Position numbers and translations under genes: made by a program. Of a DNA stretch of 64,000 nt, positions 29,501-37,478 are shown piece after piece (within the stretch, counting starts at the first letter, position 1; each line of letters starts with the position of its first letter). The notes below the pieces were generated by a model, which saw nothing but the letters and a program-made list of their open reading frames with translations, was not told the DNA's origin and ran no database searches. The stretch is from Paludisphaera rhizosphaerae (lineage in GTDB: Bacteria; Planctomycetota; Planctomycetia; Isosphaerales; Isosphaeraceae), in the NCBI RefSeq assembly GCF_011065895.1, contig NZ_JAALCR010000002.1, positions 124,001 to 188,000 on the forward strand. Reading direction: 5' to 3'.

Positions 29501-29653
29501 CCCCGACCCGAACGCCCGACCGAACAGGCCGGTCCCGGCCTGGGGCCCGACGCACCTAAGGCCGAGGAAGGCGGATATACCAACCGCCTGCTCAAGGCCA
29601 AACGGAAGGTTTGGGAGGAGCGGGAGAAGGATGAGAAGGAGGACAAGAAGTGA
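26570..29653 (+). CDS. Giant VWA membrane protein with glutamine-amidotransferase-like domain
   Basis: About 1027 residues. Two N-terminal transmembrane helices (about residues 12-32 and 42-62) precede a VWA domain with FLVDASHSIP as a MIDAS-like site (D-x-S replaced by D-A-S-H-S). A beta-rich region follows, then a class I amidotransferase-like segment with LLIEGTAGEH and IMLGGRDSFGAGGW, where no catalytic Cys is visible, and a second VWA-like strand IVIISDGDP. A third hydrophobic helix (about residue 885) precedes a charged cytoplasmic tail rich in Pro, Asp and Lys. ATG at 26570 is preferred, with GGGAGG 11 bases upstream; the GTG at 26561 lies too close to it. VWA proteins of this type partner with MoxR ATPases in metal-dependent assembly or chaperone functions. 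Confidence 0.82.
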   Translation: MLGNLSISFGQPWWLILIPLILVPLILMGRGGLSGMGKGRRALAILLRSLIVTLIVLALAELQSVRRSERLTTMFLVDASHSIPREQEKAALDYAAEASKKRRKDDLVGVVVFGSSPRVEVPPAPSELNLMGIESSIDAENTDLSSALKLALASFPDDTARRVVILSDGNENRGKLLEQALAAKGLNVQVDVVPIDYHYDKEVLVEKVAIPPDVKKGETVNINVVVRASEPTRGSLQVFQKGDGHTATATGEDKPTPVELERGLNVFTLKKEITEPNFYTFQAEFTPEAGSGDKRAINNVAEGFTHARGKAQVLLIEGTAGEHVELVKALREKEIEVKTLVAPRIDGSGGVGGDALPVDVAQLQPYDAVILANVPKESFTESQHQLLASNCHDLGAGLIMLGGRDSFGAGGWMNTPVEKALPVDMQIKALKVQGLGAMVLIMHASEIPEGNYWQKVVAKAAINALSTYDYAGMLHWEGQEAWLFTLRPIGSGRPIMLRAIDRMTPGDMPDFDPSLVKAMTGLNSIKDAMTKHIVIISDGDPTPPTPGVLNQLANSKITVTSVLTAAHGNDPGATSVMQNIARRTKGRFYNVTNPRALPQIYQKEARTISRPLIFEQETPWLVKLQSPITEPVMGLTGDLPAISGLVLTSLKENELVEAPILSPLPTGQVNPVLAHWTYGLGRSVAFTSDAGRRWAKAWPDWQSYSAFWSQVVRWAMRPAETGNLTMSVRREDGKLKVVVDALDKDDKFLNFLQIQGNVVDPDLKSAPITLSQTAPGRYEATVDAADRRGNYFVNLGYRGPDKTQGVISSGVSVPYSDEYRELRSNPIPLQTAASLTDGIEVAWKTTPDGRIDLARTLDGVDHFRRDPGLNIPKAFRPLWPVLLWSAALLFLGDVAVRRIAVDVGRMRRRASDAWRRFRGEEVETKSDYLDQLKSRKAEVGEQLDRGRFASRFQDDDAPPPTDAPGAVAPTTSAGSDRPRPERPTEQAGPGLGPDAPKAEEGGYTNRLLKAKRKVWEEREKDEKEDKK

Positions 29654-29693
29654 CCTTGTCTTCAACTCTGAGGAGCCGAAAGCCGCTAGCGTC

Positions 29694-30007
29694 CCCTCTC
29701 CCCCCGGGAGAGGGTGGCCCGAAGGGCCGGGTGAGGGTCGCCGCGCTTCGGATCGAGTGGTGTCCAGAACAGTCTTCCCGGGAAGACAGATCGCGCAGCG
29801 ATCAGATGAGGGGGACGACCGGTCTGGGTCGCGCATCCCTCGCTTGGCTCTTGATCCAACGCCGATCCCCCCTCATCCGGCCGCGTTGCGGCCACCTTCC
29901 CCCGCGAGGGGGGAAGGCCGTTGTGGATCGGATATCAATCAAACCTTCCGCCGAAATCCCACGACCCTCACCCGCCGCTGCGCGGCTGCTCTCTCCCGGC
30001 GGGAGAG
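29694..30007. repeat. REP-like palindromic repeats between the giant VWA gene and moxR
   Basis: The 399-base gap 29654-30052 holds no convincing gene but at least three GC-rich palindromes: CCCTCTC...GAGAGGG (29694-29714), CCTTCCCCC-GCGAG-GGGGGAAGG (29895-29917) and CTCTCCC-GGC-GGGAGAG (29991-30007). Between them are near-copies of CCCTCACCCG / CGGGTGAGGG and of a GGCCGCGTTGCGGCC palindrome. Similar CTTCCCCCCTCG blocks recur at 36690-36830. They look like dispersed intergenic REP-type elements rather than a terminator. Confidence 0.7.
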
Positions 30008-30052
30008 GGGACGACTCTCAACATCTCGGCAATCTCGAAAGGAACCACGCCG

Positions 30053-31087
30053 ATGGCTGACGACGCGCCCGTGAAAGGGTCGGACATGGAGGCGCGGGCC
30101 GAGGAGTTCCGCAGCCGCTATAACCAGGTGAAGACCGAGATCTCCAAGGTGATCGTCGGCCATGACGAGATCGTCCACGGCGTCCTGACGTGCCTGTTCG
30201 TCGGCGGCCATGCGCTGCTGGAAGGCGTGCCGGGCCTGGGCAAGACGATGCTCGTCCGGACGCTGGCCGACGCGCTCTCGCTTGACTTCAACCGCATCCA
30301 GTTCACGCCCGACCTGATGCCGGCCGACGTCCTGGGCACGAACGTGATCGCCGAGACGCCCGACGGCCGCCGCGAGTTCCAGTTCCAGCGCGGGCCGATC
30401 TTCTCGCAGATCGTCCTGGCCGACGAGATCAACCGGGCGACGCCCAAGACGCAGTCGGCGCTGCTGGAGGCCATGCAGGAGCACTCAGTCACCGTCGGCG
30501 GGACGATGCACCGGCTCAAGGAGCCGTTCTTCGTCATGGCCACGCAGAACCCGATCGAGCAGGAAGGGACGTACCCCCTCCCCGAGGCCCAGCTCGACCG
30601 CTTCCTCTTCAAGCTCGTGGTCGGCTATTCGACCCGCGAGGAACTGGCGACGATCCTGGAACGCACCACCCGAGGGGAATTTCCCAAGGCCGCCAAGGTG
30701 TTGGACGGCGACGACCTGATCCGCTTCCAGAAGCTGGTCCGCGAGGTGATCATCGCGCCCCATGTCCAGGACTACGCAATCCGCCTGGCCCTGGCGACGC
30801 ACCCGCAAGGACCGTTCGCGGCGGCGACGACGAACCAGTATGTGCGATGGGGGAGCAGCCCGCGCGGGGTTCAGACCCTCGTCCTGGCAGCCAAGGTGCG
30901 CGCCTTGCTCGACGGTCGGTACAATGTTTCTTTCGAGGACCTGCGGCGGGTTTATCTGCCGTCGCTCCGCCACCGCGTTCTGTTGAACTTCGAGGCCCAG
31001 GCCGAGGGGATCGACCCGGACGAGGTGCTGCTGAAGGTGCTGGATTCGGTCCCGGAAAAGGCCGAGACGCCAGCCGCCGTGGCTTGA
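30053..31087 (+). CDS. MoxR family AAA+ ATPase
   Basis: The 344-residue protein is a MoxR-type AAA+ ATPase. It has Walker A GVPGLGKT (about residues 58-65), Walker B IVLADEINRATPKTQSALLEAMQE (about 121-145), sensor 1 in FVMATQNPIEQEGTYPLPEAQLDRF, and the C-terminal lid with RHRVLLNFEA. MoxR proteins form hexamers and work with VWA-domain proteins, such as those on both sides here, to activate or assemble client enzymes. ATG 30053 is used; an in-frame start 44 codons upstream would run through the palindromic repeats. GAAAGGA lies about ten bases before the ATG. Confidence 0.93.
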   Translation: MADDAPVKGSDMEARAEEFRSRYNQVKTEISKVIVGHDEIVHGVLTCLFVGGHALLEGVPGLGKTMLVRTLADALSLDFNRIQFTPDLMPADVLGTNVIAETPDGRREFQFQRGPIFSQIVLADEINRATPKTQSALLEAMQEHSVTVGGTMHRLKEPFFVMATQNPIEQEGTYPLPEAQLDRFLFKLVVGYSTREELATILERTTRGEFPKAAKVLDGDDLIRFQKLVREVIIAPHVQDYAIRLALATHPQGPFAAATTNQYVRWGSSPRGVQTLVLAAKVRALLDGRYNVSFEDLRRVYLPSLRHRVLLNFEAQAEGIDPDEVLLKVLDSVPEKAETPAAVA

Positions 31088-31098
31088 TTGAGGACTTG

Positions 31099-31500
31099 AT
31101 GCGATTCCGACCGAGGCGGGAGCCCGCCATGCACGACGTCTATGATCCGCCCCCCGCACCCGAGATCGAATTCGAGGCCCCGCGCCGCGAGCGGCTGGAC
31201 GTCTCCCACGGGGACGTCGCCTGCCTGGTCGGCCTCTGCTTCGCGCTCTTCGCGGCCTCGGCCCTGTTCTGGAGGTCGGAGCCGGTTGTGGCCATCATCG
31301 CCGCCGGGGCGGGTTCGTTGATCGTTCTCGAAAGCTGGCTCGCCGCGCTGACGGCGATCCACCGGCGGCCTCGGATGAGTCTGCAGGCCCGATGGATGGT
31401 CTTCCTCGCCGCGTTGGTCCCCTGGATCGTGGGTGTCTCCGCGGCCGTCGCATTCCTGCTGGCCTTGTTCTGGGCGACCGACCGGTATTTGCCGAGCTGA
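31099..31500 (+). CDS. Small membrane protein of the MoxR/DUF58 cluster
   Basis: About 133 residues. A charged N-terminus of 35-40 residues is followed by transmembrane helices at about 45-65, 68-88 and 105-128. No enzyme motif is visible. The start is uncertain: ATG 31099 lies 12 bases after the moxR stop, and ATG 31129 has a better GGGAG site. It sits between moxR and the DUF58 gene with a 19-base gap to the latter, so it belongs to the operon. Its role is unknown. Confidence 0.65.
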   Translation: MRFRPRREPAMHDVYDPPPAPEIEFEAPRRERLDVSHGDVACLVGLCFALFAASALFWRSEPVVAIIAAGAGSLIVLESWLAALTAIHRRPRMSLQARWMVFLAALVPWIVGVSAAVAFLLALFWATDRYLPS

Positions 31501-31518
31501 GACCAAACGGGAGCCCTC

Positions 31519-32412
31519 ATGGCCGCCGAAACCGCCGCGCCGCTGCTCGATCCCGAGTTCATGCACAAGCTCGAACAGCTCGAGCTGGTCAGCCGCAAGG
31601 TGATCGTCGGCCGCATGAAGGGCGAGCGCAAGAGCAAGCGCAAGGGGACTTCCGTCGAGTTCGCCGAGCACCGCCAGTACACGGCTGGGGACGACCTCCG
31701 CCACATCGACTGGAACGCCTTCGCCCGGCTCGACCGTCTCTTCCTCAAGCTCTTCCTGGAAGAGGAAGACCTGCACGTCCACACGCTGGTGGATTCCAGC
31801 CTGTCGATGGGTTTCGGCGAGCCCAGCAAGCTTCACTACGCCAAGCAGGTGGCCGCGGCGCTCGCGTTCGTCGGCCTGGTGAACAACGATCGGATCATCC
31901 TGGAGGCTTTTGCCTCGCGGCTCCAGCCCGGCATGCCGAACGTCCGGGGCCGTTCCCAGATGTGGCGGATCATCCAGTACCTGGAACGTCTCCAGCCCTC
32001 CGGGGAAAGCAACCTCACATCCGCCGCCCGCGACTTCGCCCTCAAACAGGGCGGCAAAGGCGTGGTCGTCGTCATTTCGGACTTCCTCGACAAGCACGGT
32101 TATGAAGACGCCCTGCGGTATCTGCTGGCCCGCAAGATGGACGTCTTCGTGATTCACGTCCTGGCCAAGGAAGAGGTCGAGCCCGAGCTGACCGGCGACC
32201 TCCGCCTGGTTGACTGCGAGGACGACGAGGAGGCCGACGTCACCATCAGCGCCCCGCTGCTGAAACGGTACAAGGAGAACCTCGACGCCTTCGTCGGAGG
32301 GCTCCGCGAATACTGCACCCGGCGCGGGATCACCTACGTTTTCACCACGAACCAGTTTCCTTTCGACAAGCTCGTGCTCAACTACCTGCGCGAGCGTGGG
32401 CTCCTGAAATGA
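31519..32412 (+). CDS. DUF58 domain-containing protein
   Basis: The 297-residue protein matches DUF58 well: SVEFAEHRQYTAGDDLRHIDW in the first third is the family signature, followed by a VWA-like fold with LVDSSLSMGFG (MIDAS-type D-x-S-x-S) and VVVISDFLD. Such proteins are standard partners of MoxR ATPases in Bat-like operons. It has no signal peptide or clear membrane helix. It overlaps the start of the next small gene by four bases (ATGA), indicating translational coupling. Confidence 0.92.
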   Translation: MAAETAAPLLDPEFMHKLEQLELVSRKVIVGRMKGERKSKRKGTSVEFAEHRQYTAGDDLRHIDWNAFARLDRLFLKLFLEEEDLHVHTLVDSSLSMGFGEPSKLHYAKQVAAALAFVGLVNNDRIILEAFASRLQPGMPNVRGRSQMWRIIQYLERLQPSGESNLTSAARDFALKQGGKGVVVVISDFLDKHGYEDALRYLLARKMDVFVIHVLAKEEVEPELTGDLRLVDCEDDEEADVTISAPLLKRYKENLDAFVGGLREYCTRRGITYVFTTNQFPFDKLVLNYLRERGLLK

Positions 32413-32546
32413 ATCGCTTCTGGATCACCAGTCCGTACGTCTTCTTCACGATCGGCGGCTTGCTCGTCGCCTACGTCCTCTACATGATGATCGCGCGCCG
32501 CAAGGGAGAACGCCCGGGCCACGCCGGGCGCGAGCCGGAACTGTAA
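32409..32546 (+). CDS. Tiny single-pass membrane protein, coupled to DUF58 gene
   Basis: A 45-residue frame starts at an ATG that overlaps the TGA of the DUF58 gene (ATGA at 32409-32412). It encodes one hydrophobic helix (about residues 9-28, VFFTIGGLLVAYVLYMMI) and a basic C-terminal tail with RRKGERPGHAGREPEL. The next gene begins 25 bases after its stop. Its stop-start coupling, conserved-looking topology and position in a tight operon support a real gene despite its size; it may be a small subunit or helper of the VWA complex. Confidence 0.7.
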   Translation: MNRFWITSPYVFFTIGGLLVAYVLYMMIARRKGERPGHAGREPEL

Positions 32547-32570
32547 AGTCGAGCCTGGGGAGGCCGTCGG

Positions 32571-34691
32571 ATGCCCGGGAATTTCTTCAGCCGACTGGGC
32601 TCGATCCACTTCAGCACGCCGTTGGGCTGGCCCATGTGGGCAGCGCTCGCGGCGGTGCCGACGGGGATCCTCGCGCTCTACTTCCTCAAACTCCGGCGAC
32701 GTTCCGTGGCGGTCTCCAGCACGCTGCTCTGGCGGAAGAGCCTGGAGGACCTCCACGTCAACAGCCTGTTCCAGCGACTCCGGAAGAACCTGCTGCTGTT
32801 CCTGCAACTGCTGGTCGCGGCTCTGGCAATGCTCGCGCTGGCGGGTCCGCAGATGAAGGGGGCCGGCGGCGAGGGGCGGCGGTTCGTCCTGGTGGTCGAC
32901 GCCTCCGCGAGTATGTCCGCCGTCGATGAATCCGGCGGGCCGAGCCGGCTGGATAAGGCGAAGGAAGAGTCCCGAAAGGTCGTCGGCGAAATGCAGGGAG
33001 ACGACCTGGCGATGGTCGTCTCGTTCTCGGATTCGGCCAGGGTCGTCTCAAACTACACGAGGGATAAGAGCCTCCTGCTCCGGCGGATCGACGGAATCAC
33101 GCCGACCCAGGGGACGACTTCGCTTCGCGAGGCTCTGCAGGTGGCCGCCGGGTTGGCGAACCCGTCCAAGCAGGTCGGCGAAGGCGTCGTCGCCACCTCG
33201 GCTCTGATCACGCCCAAGATGTTCATCTACACCGACGGCGGCTTCCCGGACGTCGAAGGCTTCAGCCTCGGCAACCTGGAACCCGAGGTCGTCGTGATCG
33301 GCCCGCCGCCTCCTCCCTACATTCCGCCCGTTGAGAACACGCCTCCGGCGCGGCCCGAGACCGCTGCCGACCCATCGGACAATCTCGCGATTCTCGCCCT
33401 CCAGTCGCGCCGGGTCGAGGAGAAGGCCGATTTGCACCAGGTCTTCGGTCGAGTGAAGAACTACCGAGACGAGAAGGCGACGACCGAGGCCCAACTCATC
33501 CGCAAGCGGCTCGACCAGCCGAATTCCGAGGGGGCGATGGTCGACGCCGTCTCCCTGGAGATCCCGCCGCAGAGCGAGCAAGCCTTCCAGTTCGACGTCC
33601 CCGAGTCGGGCGTCGCCTCGTTCGAGGTCCGGCTGACGACCAAGGACGCCCTGCCGCTGGACGACCATGCGTTCGTGGTCGTCGGCGACGCCCGCAAGGC
33701 CCGCGTGCTGGTCGTCTCGGCCGAGGATCGCTACCTCCTGGACGCCTTCAACACGCCGACGATCACCGAGAAGGCCGACGTGGCGATCGTCTCCCCCGAC
33801 GAGGCCAAGGGCGAAGCCGTCTCGCGCGACGTCCGGAGCGGCCGTTACGACCTGGTGATCTACGACGGCTGGCGGCCCGAGCAGCCCCCCGAGGCCAACG
33901 CCCTGTATTTCGGCGTCTTTCCCCCCGGACCTGGGTACGAATCGGCCCGGGACGTCGAGCACCCGGCGATCCTCGACTGGAACGTCAGCCACCCGATGAT
34001 GCAGTACGTTCGCGACCTCTCGCTCGTGTACGTCGCCAAGGCCCGCGTGATCGACACGCTTCCGCAGGCGGCCGTCACGCTCATCGAGGGCGAATCCGGG
34101 GCCCTGGCGTTCACGGTCCCTCGAGGCGGCTTTCTGGACGCCGTGACGACGTTCCCGCTCCTGGATGGCACGACCCCGAACACGACCTGGTTCCGCTACA
34201 TCAGTTTCCCGCTCTTCCTGTACAACGCGGTGCAGACGCTCGGCGGATCGCGCTCGGGCGAGGAGGTGGCCGTCGCTCGCCCCGGTCAGCCGGTCGTCGT
34301 CCGCGCTGAGACGACCGAGAAATCCATCATGGTTGCCCCGCCCGACGGCGCAGCCCCCCAGAAAATCGATCGCAACGCCCAGGGCGCGTTCGTCGACGAC
34401 GACGTGACGAACACCGGACTGTATGAGGCCCGCTGGACGGGGGGCGTCTCGCCGTTCGCCGTCAACCTGTTCGACCCGCGCGAGAGCGACCTCGCCACTC
34501 GCGGGCTCGTCCCGGCCGGAACGCCGGAGAGTCGAGCGGAGTCGTACAAGATCAAGATCGGCTACAACCCCATCGAGGGGACCCGCATCGTCCCCGACGT
34601 CCAGCGCGACTGGTGGAAGCTTCTGGCGCTGGCGGCTCTCGGCGTGCTCGTCGTCGAGTGGTACATCTACAATCGCCGCGTCTACGTTTGA
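32571..34691 (+). CDS. BatA-type VWA membrane protein
   Basis: 706 residues. The N-terminus matches the BatA family: two transmembrane helices (about residues 17-36 and 64-85) around a KLRRRSVAVSSTLLWRKSLED loop, then a VWA domain with LVVDASASMSAVDESG as its MIDAS-like site. The remaining 500 residues are beta-rich, including a segment resembling an amidotransferase-like fold, and a final transmembrane helix (about 678-698) ends close to the C-terminus. The ATG has GGGGAGG about eight bases upstream. It closes the MoxR/DUF58/VWA gene set. Confidence 0.85.
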   Translation: MPGNFFSRLGSIHFSTPLGWPMWAALAAVPTGILALYFLKLRRRSVAVSSTLLWRKSLEDLHVNSLFQRLRKNLLLFLQLLVAALAMLALAGPQMKGAGGEGRRFVLVVDASASMSAVDESGGPSRLDKAKEESRKVVGEMQGDDLAMVVSFSDSARVVSNYTRDKSLLLRRIDGITPTQGTTSLREALQVAAGLANPSKQVGEGVVATSALITPKMFIYTDGGFPDVEGFSLGNLEPEVVVIGPPPPPYIPPVENTPPARPETAADPSDNLAILALQSRRVEEKADLHQVFGRVKNYRDEKATTEAQLIRKRLDQPNSEGAMVDAVSLEIPPQSEQAFQFDVPESGVASFEVRLTTKDALPLDDHAFVVVGDARKARVLVVSAEDRYLLDAFNTPTITEKADVAIVSPDEAKGEAVSRDVRSGRYDLVIYDGWRPEQPPEANALYFGVFPPGPGYESARDVEHPAILDWNVSHPMMQYVRDLSLVYVAKARVIDTLPQAAVTLIEGESGALAFTVPRGGFLDAVTTFPLLDGTTPNTTWFRYISFPLFLYNAVQTLGGSRSGEEVAVARPGQPVVVRAETTEKSIMVAPPDGAAPQKIDRNAQGAFVDDDVTNTGLYEARWTGGVSPFAVNLFDPRESDLATRGLVPAGTPESRAESYKIKIGYNPIEGTRIVPDVQRDWWKLLALAALGVLVVEWYIYNRRVYV

Positions 34692-34709
34692 CGGCGTTTG
34701 GGCTTACGA

Positions 34710-36479
34710 TCAGGTCGCCGCAGGAGTATGACCGTCGGCGGCCGGCTCCGTCGAGTTCCGGCCCTCGGCTGAATTGTTGTTGTTATTGTTATTTGTCTGG
34801 ATGTGCAGGGCCTGCTCGACGGCCTCCATCAGCCGGTCGGACCGGAAAGGCTTGTAAAGGACCGTCTGCAAACCCTCCTGCCGGGCTTTGACGATCGAGT
34901 GGGTCGGATCGTAGCCGAAGCCGGTCATCAGGATGACGGGGGTGTCGGGGCGGACTTCCCGAAGCCGCTTGAAGATGGCGTAGCCGTCCATGTCGGGGAG
35001 GCGGATGTCGGCGAGGGTCGCGGAGTACGACTCCTGACGGGCCAGGGCGACGGCCTCCCGAGCGTCGCGGGCGGTCTCGACGACGGCGCCCTGCATGCCG
35101 AGGAGTTGGTGGGCCGAGCGCCTGATCGACTCGTCGGCGTCGACCACCAGCAGCCGGGCGCCGGCCAGGCGGGCGGCGGGTTGGACGGCGGGCCTTCCCG
35201 CCGCCGGCGCGGGGGCGAGGGTCGTCCCCATCTTCTGGATGATCTCGCGGATCTCGCGGGCTCGGTAGAGGAGGTGTCGCAGCCGCGCGATGACGTCCTC
35301 GTCGTGGCCGGCGTAGCGGTCCAGGACGGTGACGGCGTCGGTGATGACATCGTCGAGCGGCAGGGCGACCTCCCGGCTGATCGCCTGGACAGAGGCGTTC
35401 GCGGTGCTCGCCTTTTCGGCCTGGAGCAACTCCAGCGTATTGAGCGCGGAGGCGACGTTCCGGCCGTAGATTTCCAGAAACTGGCGGTCGCGGTCGTCGA
35501 AGGCGTCGGGCTGGCCGCTCTCGACGTTCAGGGTGCCGATGACGTTGCCGTGATAAACGAGCGGGACGGTCAACGAGCTTCGGGCGTTTTCAGCGCCCTC
35601 CAGATAGTACGGGTCCTTGGTCGTGTCCGGACAGAGGTAGCTCTGGCCGGTGGCCGCCACGAGGCCGGTCACTCCCTGCCCTTCCTTGGCCGCCGAAAGT
35701 TCCCGAGTCGCGGCCAGCGGAGTCATCCCCTCGGTCAGCAGCGGCACGAGCCGGCCGCTGGCGCGGTCGAGCAGGCGGATCTCGATGTAATCGAGCCCCA
35801 TCAGGTCCTTCATGTGCCGCGCGATGTTGAACTTCAGGAGGTCCGTCCGCTCCTCGACTCCCATCGAGGAGAGTTCCTCGGGGGTGAGGTCGGCCAGTTC
35901 GTCGCCGGCCTGAGCGATGGCGTTGACCTTCAACTGTTGCTGGGTCTCGTCGGTGATCTCGCGGGTCAGGGCGATCAGGTGGGTGAGGATCTGTTTCGCG
36001 TCGAAAACGGGGGTGACGGTCACCCGCAGGTAGCGGTTGTTCCGGATCTTGACGACCGTGCTCGAAGGCTGACGCGAGGCGACTGAGGTCGTGAACGGGC
36101 AGGGCTCCGGTCCGAGGATGTCCGCCTCGACCAGCACCTGGTAAAACCGTTCGCCCACCACGTGCGACGCATCCATGGTGAACGAGAGGAACTCCGGGTT
36201 CGCCCAGATGATCCGCAGGTCCGGGTCGACCACCGCCACACCATCGGCGATGGCGTCCAGGATCTCCTCGGCCTGAATGATCATCCCGACCCAACGCGCC
36301 GCGGCGAGCTGCGAGGCGTCGACGTAAACGCCGGCGAAGCGGCCGTCGCGAAGCAACGCCAGCGCCTTGGAGATCGAACGGACGGAGACGACGTCGACGT
36401 CGTCCCCCAGCTTGTCGAGGATGGCCTCGCCGTGCGACGCTTCCCGTTCGATGACTAGTACGCGAGGCTTCTCGGCCAC
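34710..36479 (-). CDS. PAS-GAF-receiver regulatory protein without histidine-kinase ATPase domain
   Basis: 589 residues. Residues 5-65 are receiver-like, with VLVIERE and a possible Asp54 (VYVDASQ). A PAS domain (about 70-180) follows, then GAF (about 205-350) and a helical segment (355-420). The C-terminal receiver (about 440-560) carries phospho-acceptor Asp491 (ADIRLPDMDG), Thr519 and Lys543. No H-box or HATPase_c follows the GAF domain, so it is not a conventional sensor kinase and may be a phospho-regulated scaffold. A run of seven Asn residues (563-569) precedes the polar C-terminus. It faces the VWA cluster tail to tail. Confidence 0.82.
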   Translation of the reverse strand: MAEKPRVLVIEREASHGEAILDKLGDDVDVVSVRSISKALALLRDGRFAGVYVDASQLAAARWVGMIIQAEEILDAIADGVAVVDPDLRIIWANPEFLSFTMDASHVVGERFYQVLVEADILGPEPCPFTTSVASRQPSSTVVKIRNNRYLRVTVTPVFDAKQILTHLIALTREITDETQQQLKVNAIAQAGDELADLTPEELSSMGVEERTDLLKFNIARHMKDLMGLDYIEIRLLDRASGRLVPLLTEGMTPLAATRELSAAKEGQGVTGLVAATGQSYLCPDTTKDPYYLEGAENARSSLTVPLVYHGNVIGTLNVESGQPDAFDDRDRQFLEIYGRNVASALNTLELLQAEKASTANASVQAISREVALPLDDVITDAVTVLDRYAGHDEDVIARLRHLLYRAREIREIIQKMGTTLAPAPAAGRPAVQPAARLAGARLLVVDADESIRRSAHQLLGMQGAVVETARDAREAVALARQESYSATLADIRLPDMDGYAIFKRLREVRPDTPVILMTGFGYDPTHSIVKARQEGLQTVLYKPFRSDRLMEAVEQALHIQTNNNNNNNSAEGRNSTEPAADGHTPAAT

Positions 36480-36913
36480 GTGGTCAACCCAGTGCTTCTA
36501 GGCTCGTCGGGCTGTAGCGTCGATGAGATCGGTTCGATCGACCGGGAAGGGGAGAAGGCGTCCCTGCAGGCGATCTTAGGTCATCCTAATGCCGCATCCC
36601 CCAACGGGCAAGCATCCGCTAGACTGGGGGGGACCTTTGGAATTTGGTGGATGATTTTCGGATTCAGAAGGGCCGCCGCAACGGCCTTCCCCCCTCGCGG
36701 TGGGAGGTGGCCGTTCAGGAGTTGTCAGTCGTCAGTTTCCAGAGAGGATCGTGAGTCCTCACGCCTGAGAACTGAGAACTGGCAACCGAGAACTCCTTGG
36801 CGCTCGTCCCCTCGAGGGGGGAAGACCGTCCCAGCCCACGATTCGGCCAAATTCCAGGAGCGCATCCCTAGATTGGCACGACGACGACCGTCGACCGAGG
36901 AAGGAACCACTCC
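36480..36913. repeat. Intergenic region with repeated GC-rich palindromes and AGAACTG-type short repeats
   Basis: This is a 434-base non-coding gap. It contains GGCCGCCGCAACGGCC (with the CCTTCCCCCCTCGCGG block following) and another CCCCTCGAGGGGGGAAG block at about 36810-36826, closely similar to those at 29895-29917. A run with GAGAACTGAGAACTGGCAACCGAGAAC at 36763-36792 repeats a short motif. No open frame with coding character was found. These resemble dispersed repeats of the same type as upstream of moxR. Confidence 0.55.
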
Positions 36914-37471
36914 ATGCGCCTCACCCAACGCCTGACCGCCCGCCAGGGGGCTTTGCTCGTCATCGACGTCCAGGAGAAGCTTGTCTCCGCGGTTCACGAC
37001 GGCCCGAAGGTCGTTTCGGCGGCCGTCCGTCTGATCAAGGGAGCGAGGCTGCTGGGCGTCCCCGTCCAGGCGACCGAACAGTACCCGAAGGGCCTCGGCC
37101 CGACCGTCACGCCGATCGCCGAACTCCTCCCCGAACGGCCCAGCAAACTGTCGTTCGCCTGCTGCTCCGTCCCGCAGGTTCTGGAACAGCTCTACGGCCG
37201 CCAGGTGCGGCACGTGACCCTGACCGGCCTGGAGGCCCACGTCTGCGTGGCTCAGACCGCGCTCGACCTTCTCGACCTGGGCTTCCGCGTCCAGGTCCCC
37301 GCCGACGCCGTCGCCTCGCGGAACCCCTTCGACCGCGACGTCGCCCTCCGCCGCCTGGAAGCCGCCGGCGCGACCATTTCCACCACCGAAGCCGTCCTCT
37401 TCGAATGGTGCGAGACCGCCGACCGCCCCGAATTCAAGGCGATCAGCGGTCTCGTCAAGGAACCGATCTAA
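36914..37471 (+). CDS. Isochorismatase-family cysteine hydrolase
   Basis: The 185-residue protein has the catalytic triad of the isochorismatase/nicotinamidase superfamily: Asp18 in LLVIDVQEKL, Lys78 in SKLSFACC, and Cys111 in THV-type context TGLEAHVCVAQTA. The compact length and the EAHVC segment place it nearer YcaC-like or unspecific hydrolases than nicotinamidases, which usually have extra metal-site residues. The substrate is unknown. AAGGAA precedes the ATG. It ends eight bases from the convergent sigma-factor gene. Confidence 0.85.
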   Translation: MRLTQRLTARQGALLVIDVQEKLVSAVHDGPKVVSAAVRLIKGARLLGVPVQATEQYPKGLGPTVTPIAELLPERPSKLSFACCSVPQVLEQLYGRQVRHVTLTGLEAHVCVAQTALDLLDLGFRVQVPADAVASRNPFDRDVALRRLEAAGATISTTEAVLFEWCETADRPEFKAISGLVKEPI

Positions 37472-37478
37472 GAGGCGA

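Noticed and set aside
29921-30052. An N-terminal extension of moxR
   Set aside because: It would be translated from the palindromic repeats; ATG 30053 fits the family start.
36480-36935. A 151-residue frame in the gap before the isochorismatase gene
   Set aside because: It runs through repeat blocks, has low coding character and overlaps the real start.
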